A stretch of 64,000 nt of DNA, from positions 170,268 through 234,267 of the forward strand of contig NZ_KV917373.1 in NCBI RefSeq assembly GCF_002019635.1. Direction: 5' to 3'. Origin of the DNA: Metabacillus halosaccharovorans. Lineage in GTDB: Bacteria; Bacillota; Bacilli; Bacillales; Bacillaceae. Below are positions 33,501 to 42,234 of the stretch, one piece after another; position 1 is the stretch's first letter, and every line of letters begins with the position of its first letter. The notes beneath the pieces were generated by a model that did not search any database, was not told the origin of the DNA, and was given only the letters and a program-made list of their open reading frames with translations. A program made the translations under genes and the position numbers.

Positions 33501-36491
33501 TTGAGAATAGAAGAACTGAAGATCTACGGATATGGGAAATTTGAAAATCAACATATTATGCTCGGACAAGCAAATTTTTCCGTTATTTATGGAGAAAATG
33601 AAGCAGGTAAATCAACGATTATGTCATTTATACACAGTATCCTGTTTGGCTTCCCAACAAAGCAGCAATCGGAAAACCGTTATGAACCTAAAAGAGCGAC
33701 AAGCTATGGCGGCTGTGTAGTCGCCCGATTAGAAAGTGGACAGCGTCTGAAAATTGAACGATTGCCTGGTAAATTTGGCGGTGATGTTAAGATTGAATAT
33801 GAAGATGGAACAATAGAGAATGAAGAGTTTTTACAAACACTTTTAGGTGGGGTGGATAAGGAATCCTATCGCTCCATATTTTCCTTTGATGTCCATGGTC
33901 TACAGCAAATTCAAAAACTTGATGCCAATCAAATCGGAAAATATCTATTTCTTTCAAGTATCTACGGGGCTGATGCACTTTTTACAATTGATGATCAATT
34001 AACAAAGCAAATGGACCTTTTATATAAACCAAATGGAAAAAGACCGACAGTAAATGAAGGGCTTGTGAAGCTAAAAGAACAGGCTGCAGATCTGCAGGAA
34101 GCAAAGCGTAATAATCATCTTTATGAGCAATTTCAAAATGAAAAAGCGTCACTTCAGTCACGACTAACATCCATTATTGAAACAAAACGAAATAAACTGT
34201 TAGAGCATAGGTATTTGGAAAAAGCAAAAACAGTTCTTCCTTTAGCAAAAGAAAAAAATTGGTGTATGGACCAGTTAAAACAATTGCCTGCAACAGAACA
34301 TTTTCCTGAAGCTGGACTTAAGAAGTTGGACCATCTTCATGTAACACTTCAGCCGCTGAATATGCAGCTACATGCTTTGCAAGCACGAAAATCCCAACTT
34401 GAGGAAGAAGTAGCAGAGATTCATATAAACGATGCATTTATTGTACATAAAAGCGAGATTGAATATGTTCGTGAGCAGATGTCATTATATGAAGAAAAAG
34501 GAAAGAACAAGCAAGTTGTGGAGAAAAAAATTGATCAGCTTCAACATGAATATGAGGTATTAAAGCAACGATTGTATCCTTATTTAACGGAGGATGACAT
34601 CTTAACTATTCAAGCGACAATGATGATGAAAGACAAACTTAAGAGATTGGTTGAGGATGAAGTAAAGTTAAAACACAGAAAACAAATGCTGGATGAGCAG
34701 TTTGAACAGGTTCAAAGCTCTCTTGAAGAAGCGGAATGGAAGATAGGGAAATTAACGAATGATGTTTTGACTGATGAAGATAGGTCTTCTTTAGAGCAAG
34801 AGCTAGCTTCAAGAAAGGATGCTAATCTTCCGGTACTTAAGGAGGAACATAAGCAGGTATCAACAGAGCTGAAAAAGCGTAAGCAGGAATATAAAGAAGA
34901 AAAGAAACAACAATCCCTTCTTTTTATCTTACTTTCTCTTCTTTTATTAGCCGGATCTGTTTGGATATTTCTTCAACAAAATTGGCTATTCTTTGGAATT
35001 TTATTCGTCGCATGTATCGGAGCCCTTTTCCAGACCAAGAATTTGCAGGCAAAAAAAGACACATTTGCTGAGCATTTGGAGACGAAGTTAAAGAATTTAG
35101 AGCAACGTATTTATCATGCTCATCAAAGCGAATCTTCATCAGGCAGAGAATTATCTGATATTATGACTTCATTAGAAAAAGATCAAATGGTGAAACAATC
35201 CCTACACCATGAAAAGCATACTCTTGAACAACAGGAAAGGGTCTATGAGAGGCTGTTAAAACAGTATGAAGAATGGGAAAAAGATCAATTTTTTAAACAA
35301 GAACAGCTTGCTGAAATTGCTAGCCAAATTCAAGTTGATTCGAATGCATCTTCTGAAGTTCTTTTAGAAGCTTTTGAAGCATTACAACACCTTCAAAGTG
35401 TAATCATAGAAAAGAATAAATATAGTTCAGAAGCAAGATTATTTCACCAAGAGCAATTGGAGTTTGAGGAAGAAGTAAGGAAATTAGCTGAATTATGCCA
35501 AATTGAGCGGTCCTCAATTAAAGAATCTATCTATATATTAGGTGAACAAAGTAGTGTGGAAATAGCTAAAGCTGCAAAGCGAGAGAAAATATTCGAGAAA
35601 AAGGAAGAGGTTGTAGAAGAACTAGCTTCATTATCAGAAGAGATTGTGTTTATCAAGAAACAGCAGGATGATTTAATCTGTAGTAGCAAGTGTGAAAGTG
35701 AAGATGAATTTCGAAAGCTGGCAAAAGTACATGAAGAGCGTCAAGAAATACAAAAACAATTGCAGTGGATTGAAAAGCAATTAGCTGCAGAAAGCGATAT
35801 CGACCTAGAGAAATTGGCTAATGAAAAAATCGATACAATGGATGTGAGAATACAAGAAATAATAAATGATATGGAACAATTGGAAAAAGAGGAAACTCAT
35901 TTGCAACAGGAGTATTCAAGTATTTGTTTCAAGATCAAAGAAATGGAGCAAAGTGGAACATATTCTAAGTTGAGACATGCCTTTGAAAATGAAAAAGCCA
36001 TGGTAAAAGATGAAGCAGAAAAATGGATTGTCAGGGTGCTTGCAAAGGATCTTCTTCAAAAAACAGTTCATAGACATAGAGAAGAAAAGCTGCCGGAATT
36101 GCTGACTTCCATCACGTATTATTTTCAATTGCTGACTTCAAATTCCTATCAGAAGGTATATCTACCGATAGAAAAGCAATCGTTTATTGTGGAACGTCAA
36201 GATGGAGTGAAGTTTCTTGCAGAAGAGCTTAGTCAAGCTACTGCCGAGCAACTATACCTGTCGATTCGATTGGCTGTCATCAAAAACATTAATTCGCAAC
36301 TACAACTGCCAGTCATGATTGATGATAGTTTTGTTCATTTCGACCACCGCAGAACATCGAATACGTTAAAGTTATTACATGAGCTAAAAAAAGATCAACA
36401 AGTCATTTTCTTTACATGTCATCACCACATAGCCGAATCATCACAGCCCGAGCATATGGTCAATCTCTCTAAAACGATTAATATTAGCTAA
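33501..36491 (+). CDS. yhaN: YhaN (SbcE), SMC-like ATPase with central membrane hairpin
   Basis: 996 aa from TTG at 33501, 6 bases after AAGTGAGGTG. N-terminal Walker A GENEAGKSTIMSFI and FSFDVHGLQQIQ, then two long coiled-coil arms. At about residues 472-508 two hydrophobic helices (LLFILLSLLLLAGSVWIFL and WLFFGILFVACIGALF) sit where SbcC/Rad50 have the zinc hook. The C-terminus has the AAA_23 signature ELSQATAEQLYLSIRLA and Walker B LPVMIDDSFVHFD. Known as SbcE in B. subtilis, linked to DNA repair and recombination with YhaO. Membrane placement is inferred from the hydrophobic pair. Confidence 0.9.
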   Translation: MRIEELKIYGYGKFENQHIMLGQANFSVIYGENEAGKSTIMSFIHSILFGFPTKQQSENRYEPKRATSYGGCVVARLESGQRLKIERLPGKFGGDVKIEYEDGTIENEEFLQTLLGGVDKESYRSIFSFDVHGLQQIQKLDANQIGKYLFLSSIYGADALFTIDDQLTKQMDLLYKPNGKRPTVNEGLVKLKEQAADLQEAKRNNHLYEQFQNEKASLQSRLTSIIETKRNKLLEHRYLEKAKTVLPLAKEKNWCMDQLKQLPATEHFPEAGLKKLDHLHVTLQPLNMQLHALQARKSQLEEEVAEIHINDAFIVHKSEIEYVREQMSLYEEKGKNKQVVEKKIDQLQHEYEVLKQRLYPYLTEDDILTIQATMMMKDKLKRLVEDEVKLKHRKQMLDEQFEQVQSSLEEAEWKIGKLTNDVLTDEDRSSLEQELASRKDANLPVLKEEHKQVSTELKKRKQEYKEEKKQQSLLFILLSLLLLAGSVWIFLQQNWLFFGILFVACIGALFQTKNLQAKKDTFAEHLETKLKNLEQRIYHAHQSESSSGRELSDIMTSLEKDQMVKQSLHHEKHTLEQQERVYERLLKQYEEWEKDQFFKQEQLAEIASQIQVDSNASSEVLLEAFEALQHLQSVIIEKNKYSSEARLFHQEQLEFEEEVRKLAELCQIERSSIKESIYILGEQSSVEIAKAAKREKIFEKKEEVVEELASLSEEIVFIKKQQDDLICSSKCESEDEFRKLAKVHEERQEIQKQLQWIEKQLAAESDIDLEKLANEKIDTMDVRIQEIINDMEQLEKEETHLQQEYSSICFKIKEMEQSGTYSKLRHAFENEKAMVKDEAEKWIVRVLAKDLLQKTVHRHREEKLPELLTSITYYFQLLTSNSYQKVYLPIEKQSFIVERQDGVKFLAEELSQATAEQLYLSIRLAVIKNINSQLQLPVMIDDSFVHFDHRRTSNTLKLLHELKKDQQVIFFTCHHHIAESSQPEHMVNLSKTINIS

Positions 36492-36633
36492 ATAACAAAG
36501 GTACTAAACTTCCTCAAACAGGATAGAACCGAATTATGCTATACTAGCCATACAAATGATCTTTGAATCTTTAATGTGATTAAAGCTATTGATTTTAAAA
36601 ATATTATAGGTTCTATAAGTACAAATATTTAAA

Positions 36634-36764
36634 GTTGATTGGAGCGGAAGGTGCGAGACTCCTGTGGGAGCAGCGTGGCAGGTGAGACCCCGCAGGCGTT
36701 AAAGCGACGAGGAGGCTCACCGCACGCCCCACGGAAAGCGAGCATCCTGGAGCTCCAATCAACT
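36634..36764. repeat. R1-core repeat with perfect terminal inverted repeats
   Basis: Starts AGTTGATTGGAGC and ends GAGCTCCAATCAACT, a near-perfect terminal inverted repeat. The core shares GAGACTCCTG.GGGAGCAGCG, GTGAGACCCCGCAGGCG, GAGGAGGCTCACCGC and ACGGAAAGCGAGC with R1. The gene-free stretch 36492-36862 holds this copy and nothing else I can name. Confidence 0.85.
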
Positions 36765-36862
36765 TAACCTAAAACAAGTACAAAGGAATAAAGTTTACGA
36801 AAACAGCCTTAATAAGAAATAGCTGAAGCACAGATAAACAACCATTGAGAGGAGAACTTAGG

Positions 36863-37807
36863 ATGGGAAAAGGAATATTGCATCATGACATTGGGGAACA
36901 AGTAGAAGTTCACTTATTAATTAAGTCTTCAACAAAAGGAATTGCAAGTAATGGAAAAGCATTCTTAACATTAATCTTACAAGATACCTCAGGTGAAATA
37001 GAAGCAAAGCTTTGGGACGCTTCTCAAGAAGATGAAACCATGTATAGCCCTCAAAGTATTGTTAAGGTATTAGGCGATATTCATCACTATCGGGGGCGTA
37101 ATCAACTGAAAATCCGAAAAATCCGTCCAAAACATGATGAAGAAAAAATTGAAATATCAGACCTATTAGAGACAGCACCAATTGCTAAAGATGTGATGAA
37201 TGAAAAAATTACTCAGTATATATTTGACATGAAAAATTCAAATATCCAACGAGTAACAAGATATTTATTAAAGAAACATGGTTCAGCATTTATGGAATAT
37301 CCTGCTGCAACAAAGAACCATCATGAGTTTGTATCAGGGCTGGCGTACCATGTTGTCTCTATGCTTGATTTGGCCAAGTCCATTGCCACTTTATATCCAA
37401 GCTTGGATACTGACCTGCTTTATGCTGGTGTAATCCTTCATGATTTAGGAAAAGTCATTGAACTGTCTGGGCCAATTAGTACAACCTACACGGTTGAAGG
37501 GAATTTATTAGGTCATATTTCGATCATGGTGAATGAAATCGCCAAAGCGGCAGAGCATTTACAAATTGAAGGGGAAGAAATTGTTGTTCTTCAGCATTTA
37601 GTACTAAGTCATCATGGAAAGGCAGAATGGGGAAGTCCAAAGCCTCCGATGATCAAAGAAGCTGAAATTCTCCATTATATTGACAATCTTGATGCAAAAA
37701 TGAACATGCTTGATCGGGCACTTGAGCGAGTGAAGCCGGGTGAGTATACAGAAAGAGTTTTTGCTTTAGATAACCGTTCATTTTATAAACCTTCTTTTCA
37801 TAAATAA
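36863..37807 (+). CDS. yhaM: 3'-5' exoribonuclease YhaM
   Basis: 314 aa from the ATG at 36863 (ribosome site AGGAG 8 bases upstream), exactly the length of the B. subtilis protein. N-terminal OB-fold (about 15-95: [19 protein letters not shown]), then an HD metal-dependent domain with [24 protein letters not shown] and [16 protein letters not shown]. YhaM is a Mn/Co-dependent 3' exonuclease acting on RNA ends and ssDNA. It is separated from yhaN by an R1 repeat, so it may have its own promoter. Confidence 0.93.
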   Translation: MGKGILHHDIGEQVEVHLLIKSSTKGIASNGKAFLTLILQDTSGEIEAKLWDASQEDETMYSPQSIVKVLGDIHHYRGRNQLKIRKIRPKHDEEKIEISDLLETAPIAKDVMNEKITQYIFDMKNSNIQRVTRYLLKKHGSAFMEYPAATKNHHEFVSGLAYHVVSMLDLAKSIATLYPSLDTDLLYAGVILHDLGKVIELSGPISTTYTVEGNLLGHISIMVNEIAKAAEHLQIEGEEIVVLQHLVLSHHGKAEWGSPKPPMIKEAEILHYIDNLDAKMNMLDRALERVKPGEYTERVFALDNRSFYKPSFHK

Positions 37808-37909
37808 TTTTCTATGCAAATGAATAATGAAAGGCATAATATAAGAAATGTGATCATATGCTCCTAGAAAAAGGCTTGTCTTTTGTACAAGTTAAAGGGG
37901 GAAGCAGTA

Positions 37910-38125
37910 ATGGTCATGTTGCCTTGGTGGATTTATTTATGTGTGATAGGAATACTCGTCAGTGGATATATGGCATTTAAAACATCGCGTCAGGATAAAA
38001 TGATTGACGAAGATTTCATTGAAAAAGAAGGTCAAGTCTATCTTGATCGAATCGAGCAGGAGCGCCAAAAGAAAAAGGCCGTTCTCGAACAGCAACCACT
38101 ACAAGATGATCAGTCTGCAAGCTAA
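37910..38125 (+). CDS. yhaL: Sporulation-associated membrane protein YhaL
   Basis: 71 aa from the ATG at 37910 after AAAGGGGG. One N-terminal membrane helix (LPWWIYLCVIGILVSGYMAF) and a charged helical tail (EDFIEKEGQVYLDRIEQERQKKK). The order yhaM-yhaL-prsA matches B. subtilis, where YhaL is annotated as a sporulation protein of unknown mechanism. It ends before an R3 repeat and a very strong terminator. Confidence 0.85.
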   Translation: MVMLPWWIYLCVIGILVSGYMAFKTSRQDKMIDEDFIEKEGQVYLDRIEQERQKKKAVLEQQPLQDDQSAS

Positions 38126-38134
38126 TTAGAAAAT

Positions 38135-38195
38135 TTGGCTTGTCGCCAAGACCTTATGGTGAAAGCCATAGTTTTTCTTATACGCTCTGATAGTA
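38135..38195. repeat. R3 double-hairpin repeat, short copy
   Basis: TTGGCTTGTCGCCAAG then ATGGTGAAAGCCATAG, TTTCTTATA and CTGATAGTA. It matches 39357-39442 but lacks the ACTATCACCCATAAAATTT middle. Confidence 0.75.
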
Positions 38196-38196
38196 A

Positions 38197-38230
38197 AAAT
38201 AAGGCTCTCGAATAAACGAGAGCCTTATTT
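38197..38230 (+). terminator. Terminator after yhaL
   Basis: A perfect 14-bp stem AAATAAGGCTCTCG / CGAGAGCCTTATTT, loop AATAAA. Symmetric; it may work for both directions. Confidence 0.85.
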
Positions 38231-38268
38231 GTCGTTTAGGAAATTATAAAATTCTTGAACTGTGGAAA

Positions 38269-38400
38269 AGCGCTTCGACATCCAGCTCCAGCGCCTAGCC
38301 CCTCGAGGTCATAAGCCACAAATGAATTGAAGACAAAGAACGTCTTCTATTCATTTGCGTCTTATGCTTGTCGGGGCTGATCAAGGCGCTTGCGCTTTTG
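38269..38400 (-). repeat. R2 repeat, short form, at the prsA 3' end
   Basis: AGCGCTTCGACATCCAGC, CAGCGCCTAGCCCCTCGAGG, TCATAAGCC, AAAGAACGTCTTCTATTC and the end CAAGGCGCTTGCGCTTTTG. It lacks the GTGCAAGTGCAG insert of the long form. It ends 16 bp from the prsA stop. Confidence 0.85.
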
Positions 38401-38416
38401 TTCCTTTGAACAATTC

Positions 38417-39280
38417 TTATTCCTTAGTTTCCTCAGCAGCTTCTTCAGCTTTAAATAGATCTTTTAAATCTTCATCTTTCACATCAACATTTGAATCTTT
38501 AAGGGTTTTGTCTAAAGCACTTTGCATTGTTTCTGGCTGTTGAACTTTTTGTTTGCGAACCTCTTCAGTTAGTGATTCTTTCATTTCATCCAACGGTTTT
38601 ACAGTTTCAGTCACTTTAATGATATGGTAACCGAATTCAGATTTTACAGGAGCACTTACTTCTCCTTCTTTTAACTTAAAGGCTGCGTCCTGGAATTCTT
38701 TTACCATTGCACCTTCACCAAACCACCCGAGATCTCCTCCGTTTTGAGCAGAACCTGGATCGATTGAATGTTCTTTTGCAAGGTCTTCAAATTTTTCACC
38801 GGCATCAAGTTTTTCTTTTACTTCTTTTGCAGTTGCTTCATCTTCAACAAGGATATGGCTTGCTCTAATTTGTCCTTCTAAAGATTCGTGATAAGCTTTG
38901 ATATCCTCATCAGTGACTTCAACTTCAGCTTCTGCAGCCTTCTTTCTTAACAAATCAACTTTGACCATTTGTTTCACAACATCTTCACCTTGTGCTTGGA
39001 TGACACTTTCAAATTGCGCACCATATTGTGTTTTAAGATTATCAAATTCTTTTTGTACTTCATCATCTGTTACTTCATATTTATCGCTAAGTACCTTTTC
39101 GTGAACAAGTTCAGTCAGAACATCTCCACCGAAACGGTCTTTCATTGCTTCATAAAATTCATCTTTCGTAATATTTCCCGCTTTTGTTTCAACAACAACT
39201 TCTGAATCAGCATTGTTACATGCGCTTAACGCAAGTAAGCTTGTTGCTGTTGCTAGTACAATGGCAAACTTTTTCATCAT
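38417..39280 (-). CDS. prsA: PrsA foldase lipoprotein
   Basis: 287 aa, ribosome site AGGAG. A lipoprotein signal ends at LALSAC with the lipid-modified Cys at about residue 21. The central parvulin-type peptidyl-prolyl isomerase domain (about 130-230) shows [32 protein letters not shown] and FGYHIIKV; flanking SurA-like helical parts are charged. PrsA acts outside the membrane to fold secreted proteins and is essential in B. subtilis. The gene is alone, with R2 at its 3' end and R3 upstream. Confidence 0.95.
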   Translation of the reverse strand: MMKKFAIVLATATSLLALSACNNADSEVVVETKAGNITKDEFYEAMKDRFGGDVLTELVHEKVLSDKYEVTDDEVQKEFDNLKTQYGAQFESVIQAQGEDVVKQMVKVDLLRKKAAEAEVEVTDEDIKAYHESLEGQIRASHILVEDEATAKEVKEKLDAGEKFEDLAKEHSIDPGSAQNGGDLGWFGEGAMVKEFQDAAFKLKEGEVSAPVKSEFGYHIIKVTETVKPLDEMKESLTEEVRKQKVQQPETMQSALDKTLKDSNVDVKDEDLKDLFKAEEAAEETKE

Positions 39281-39356
39281 CTTCTACAACTCCTAGTTAA
39301 ATTAGATTTTTACTGGATCCAGCTTTTCTATGTAATGCCAGATTATATTAGAAAAA

Positions 39357-39442
39357 CTTGGCTTATCGCCAAGCACTAATGGCGAAAGCCTTAGTATTTC
39401 TTATACTATCACCCATAAAATTTTATCTTTCTGATAGTACAA
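39357..39442. repeat. R3 double-hairpin repeat, upstream of prsA
   Basis: First hairpin TTGGCTTATCGCCAAG...ATGGCGAAAGCC, second hairpin CTTATACTATCA...TGATAGTA. Of the gene-free stretch 39281-39664 this, and the sigma-K-like -10 at 39627, are all I can name. Confidence 0.8.
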
Positions 39443-39626
39443 GAAATACTATACCATAATGAGTGTCGATCAAAAAGTTTTTTCGGGGAAAACGCTCTCT
39501 TTTAGTAGGGGTGAAAAATTATTCTAGTGAATTTCCCTGAAAAACAGAGGGTTAAAAAGGGATATTCCATTTATATAAACAAATACCTGGAACTGGGCTA
39601 TCGTCCAATCATGGTGGGTTCATTTA

Positions 39627-39635
39627 CATAGGATA
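39627..39635 (+). promoter_or_regulatory. Sigma-K-like -10 before the first YjcZ-type gene
   Basis: CATAGGATA fits CATANNNTA and is followed by TATTG as at the second copy. The AC expected 17 bases upstream is not present, so it is weaker than the other two. Confidence 0.4.
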
Positions 39636-39664
39636 TATTGAAAGAAATAAAGGAGGTAATTGAT

Positions 39665-39751
39665 ATGGGTCACGCTTTTACAGGTAACTTTGCTTTGATT
39701 GTGGTGCTTTTCATTTTGTTAATTATTATTGGAGCTTCTTATCTTTACTAA
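39665..39751 (+). CDS. YjcZ-family small sporulation membrane peptide
   Basis: 28 aa after AAAGGAGG: a Gly/His/Phe N-terminus then FALIVVLFILLIIIGASYLY, the YjcZ-family membrane helix. Family members are abundant sporulation or coat-associated microproteins in Bacilli. It is one of two tandem copies, each preceded by a CATAGGATA element, suggesting late mother-cell expression. Confidence 0.85.
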   Translation: MGHAFTGNFALIVVLFILLIIIGASYLY

Positions 39752-39782
39752 TTAAATCAATTAGTACGGGATAAATGCCTAT

Positions 39783-39810
39783 ACCATTAAAGAGGTTAAA
39801 TCATAGGATA
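39783..39810 (+). promoter_or_regulatory. Sigma-K-like promoter of the second YjcZ-type gene
   Basis: AC (39783-39784), 17 bases, then CATAGGATA (39802-39810). The same spacing and nearly the same -10 as at 2670-2697. Confidence 0.55.
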
Positions 39811-39839
39811 TTGTACCAAGACGAAAGGGAGGTGTCATT

Positions 39840-39926
39840 ATGGGCGGAGGAGCTTATGCAGGTGGTTTTGCGTTAATCGTTGTATTGTTCATCTTGTTAA
39901 TCATCGTTGGTGCAGCGTGGTTATAA
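39840..39926 (+). CDS. YjcZ-family small sporulation membrane peptide
   Basis: 28 aa, start ATG at 39840 after AAAGGGAGG: MGGGAYAGG then FALIVVLFILLIIVGAAWL. Very close to the peptide 88 bp upstream, with a Gly-rich head typical of the YjcZ family. It ends before a perfect terminator. Tandem duplication is evident. Confidence 0.88.
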   Translation: MGGGAYAGGFALIVVLFILLIIVGAAWL

Positions 39927-39935
39927 GATAACAAA

Positions 39936-39965
39936 AAAAGCTAACAGGTTCTCCTGTTAGCTTTT
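39936..39965 (+). terminator. Terminator of the YjcZ pair
   Basis: Perfect 13-bp stem AAAAGCTAACAGG / CCTGTTAGCTTTT, loop TTCT. Confidence 0.88.
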
Positions 39966-40025
39966 CTATGTATTTAAGCAATAAGGCCCCGAAGATCAAC
40001 CAGTATGAGGCAAAACATAAAGCTT

Positions 40026-40205
40026 TTAGGTGTAAAGAACTTCAATATATGAAGAAATCAGCAGAATTGTAATAAGTACATTGATTGTTCTAAAAACCTT
40101 CGTTTGACGGTCTTCAGGAATCTCGCGAACTAAACACAATGTATTTGTAAGCTTATTTATGTAAAACAAGATAAAGACTGCAAACAAGATAAAGAAAATG
40201 ATCAC
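40026..40205 (-). CDS. Small two-helix membrane protein
   Basis: 59 aa if it starts at GTG 40205, which has GGAGGGGG 7 bases before it; an ATG at 40226 has no ribosome site and would make the Shine-Dalgarno itself code WGGG. Two hydrophobic helices (VIIFFILFAVFILFYI and TINVLITILLISSYIEVL) flank a charged loop. I recognise no named family. It lies upstream-adjacent to nothing on its own strand except the YhaJ-like gene 119 bp away. Confidence 0.65.
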   Translation of the reverse strand: MIIFFILFAVFILFYINKLTNTLCLVREIPEDRQTKVFRTINVLITILLISSYIEVLYT

Positions 40206-40297
40206 CAGAGATCCCCCTCCCCACATTATACATATTAGATTACCAAACTATTTATGAAAAAGATAGCATTGACATCTGATTTGCACAAAAATGTAAA

Positions 40298-40322
40298 AAA
40301 GTGACAAGAGTAATTGCCACTT
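40298..40322 (-). terminator. Terminator of the YhaJ-like gene
   Basis: Minus strand AAGTGGCAAT...CTTGTCACTT followed by TTTTACATTTTTG, right after the stop at 40324. Confidence 0.65.
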
Positions 40323-40323
40323 C

Positions 40324-40866
40324 TTATCTATTGTTTTGGACTAGTACCTCATAACCATCCTCATACTCCTCAATCGTACAAACCTTTGGAGCGAATAATA
40401 GTTGTCTTAGTAATAAGAAATCGGGTACACACATGCCAATATGGAAGGCAAAAGCTATACTTAAATAATGGATATAGGCCGGAAAATAAATGCCTCCAAT
40501 CACAAATAAAATGCTGAAGGTAAGAAACGGAGTTAATAAGGAAATGATCATTCGTTTCTTTTTTATTCCTTCACAAGCTTTGAGTTGGAAAGTAGGGAAC
40601 ACACGATAAAATTTAATATTAAACGATACACGACATCCGGTTAGTATTAACGGAAAAACATGTAGTAATTTGTGAACTGGCATCATGCAGACCAAAATAA
40701 ACATAAATAATAAGAAATGTCCATCATCAAAATGAATCTTTGGAAATAGCAGGTTGATAGGTAAGTAGGTTAAAATAAAAACAAGAATCATTGTGATCAT
40801 CGATATAAATAAAATTCTGTGTAGACCAATATCCCTTGAAAGGTTTATGGTTTTCCAACAGTACAT
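40324..40866 (-). CDS. yhaJ: DUF3267 membrane protein, YhaJ-like
   Basis: 180 aa from the ATG at 40866 (ribosome site GGATGGTGAG); the frame is open further upstream without a start signal. Several hydrophobic segments with the DUF3267 pattern: MPVHKLLHVFPLILTG (His where related membrane metalloproteases carry HE.xH) and the late HIGMCVPDFLLLRQLL. The core reads H-KLLH and not HExxH, so protease activity is doubtful. By position between prsA and yhaI it fits B. subtilis yhaJ. Confidence 0.7.
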   Translation of the reverse strand: MYCWKTINLSRDIGLHRILFISMITMILVFILTYLPINLLFPKIHFDDGHFLLFMFILVCMMPVHKLLHVFPLILTGCRVSFNIKFYRVFPTFQLKACEGIKKKRMIISLLTPFLTFSILFVIGGIYFPAYIHYLSIAFAFHIGMCVPDFLLLRQLLFAPKVCTIEEYEDGYEVLVQNNR

Positions 40867-41081
40867 TGTCTCACCATCCAAACATAATACAAAACTAATT
40901 ACTAACATACTGTACGATGGTGAAAGGAAAAAATCAATAAGGAATTTTAGATGTAAACGATTTAAAAAAGAAAATGTGAAATTTAGCTCATCAACCTATG
41001 TATTTTGAGAAAAACTTCCTTTCGTGTAAGGAATACTATACAATAAAGAACAACAATGTGAGTTAAGAGAGAGGGTAAGGA

Positions 41082-41411
41082 ATGAAGTCGATAGAAAAAA
41101 GATTGGAAACATTGGAATATTACCAATCGTTATTATTAAAAATAGTGGAGCCTGCCAAATTCCCCTTTTACCATTTAGTGATGTCGAAAGGATTAAGTAA
41201 AGAAGAAATTGAAGAAGTACTGATGATTTGCGAAGAACTTTCCAGATTACATGAAGAACAAAAAGCGCAAGGATTGGTGATCTTTACAGACCTCCTTACG
41301 CGATTTGCCGGCCAATTAAACCCGAAGTTGGATTTATATGAAACAATCCATGCATTACATAGACAAAACTTATACAGCTCCTTAATGGATGATTTTGTAG
41401 ACCTAATGTAG
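41082..41411 (+). CDS. yhaI: YhaI, DUF1878 family protein
   Basis: 109 aa, ribosome site GAGGGTAAGG. All-helical soluble protein: SIEKRLETLEYYQSLLLKI and FPFYHLVMSKGLSKEEIEEVL, then CEELSRLHEEQKAQGLV. This is the DUF1878 pattern of B. subtilis YhaI, function unknown. It is convergent with hpr, the stops being only 12 bp apart. Confidence 0.85.
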   Translation: MKSIEKRLETLEYYQSLLLKIVEPAKFPFYHLVMSKGLSKEEIEEVLMICEELSRLHEEQKAQGLVIFTDLLTRFAGQLNPKLDLYETIHALHRQNLYSSLMDDFVDLM

Positions 41412-41423
41412 TCTTCTTTTTCA

Positions 41424-42002
41424 TTAAGGAGAAGAAATGAGCTGTTCAGACTTAGACTCTTTTTCTTGTTCACTATTAAATGAATCTTCAATGTTATGGA
41501 ATGATTGTTCAAAAATTTCCATAAAGTCTTCGCCATAAATATTTCGAATGATACACATCATTTCCATCATTTCAGGAAATTTACCATATAAATTTTGAAG
41601 TGGTAAAGCCCCTTTTAAAACAGAGTTCCTGTCTGGACTAAAGTCTTCTAACAGTTTCGAAAGAACTTCTTCGCCTTGCTTTGTTAACTTAATATACGTG
41701 TTTCGCTTGTCATTAGCTTTTTTCGAGAACTCAAGATATCCTCTTTCCTCAAGCTTCTTTGAAAAGTTGAAAGCAGTAGAAACATGCATCACTCCGAATT
41801 TAGCAATCTCTGAAATGGATGCACCATTCAAATGATCAGCAATCCACAGAATATGATGCTCATTAATATTTAAATCATAAGGCTTAATCCACTGCTGCCA
41901 ATCCTTTTCAATTGTTTTCCACAATGCTTTACTCAGCTGCGCAACACGTTGACTAAATAACAAGGCTTCTTTTACTGTATATTCCCTTTCGTTATGTTTC
42001 AT
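41424..42002 (-). CDS. hpr: Transition-state regulator Hpr/ScoC (MarR family)
   Basis: 192 aa. MarR-type winged helix: [46 protein letters not shown] with the wing [14 protein letters not shown], all as in B. subtilis ScoC (203 aa). ScoC represses protease genes (aprE, nprE), motility and sporulation functions during the transition state. The C-terminal 50 residues are variable and acidic. It lies where hpr is in B. subtilis, between yhaI and yhaH. Confidence 0.93.
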   Translation of the reverse strand: MKHNEREYTVKEALLFSQRVAQLSKALWKTIEKDWQQWIKPYDLNINEHHILWIADHLNGASISEIAKFGVMHVSTAFNFSKKLEERGYLEFSKKANDKRNTYIKLTKQGEEVLSKLLEDFSPDRNSVLKGALPLQNLYGKFPEMMEMMCIIRNIYGEDFMEIFEQSFHNIEDSFNSEQEKESKSEQLISSP

Positions 42003-42134
42003 CAGCCGTCACCCCTGATCTTCCAAATGTATTATTCTCTATTATGCCAATAAAATAAAGATTAATAAAGATATAAATTTACGAAATTTTTAAAAATTTT
42101 TAAAAACCCTATTATATCAATGGTTCAGCCATTA

Positions 42135-42174
42135 AAAAAAGTGTGAAGACATGGCTTGTCTATCACACTTTTTT
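42135..42174. terminator. Hairpin terminator between hpr and yhaH
   Basis: A 12-bp stem AAAAAAGTGTGA / TCACACTTTTTT with inner GAC/GTC. Symmetric. On the minus strand it would end the yhaH transcript after the R2 element. It and R2 fill the stretch 42003-42427, along with the hpr promoter region, where no clear promoter pair is called. Confidence 0.7.
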
Positions 42175-42234
42175 ATTACTTCAAAAATATTTCTAGCTGC
42201 ACAGGAAACTATAAATTTCCTAAAACCTGCGGAT

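Noticed and set aside
41412-41437. CTTC...GAAG hairpin between convergent yhaI and hpr
   Set aside because: A short weak stem that lies largely within the hpr coding end; termination cannot be claimed.
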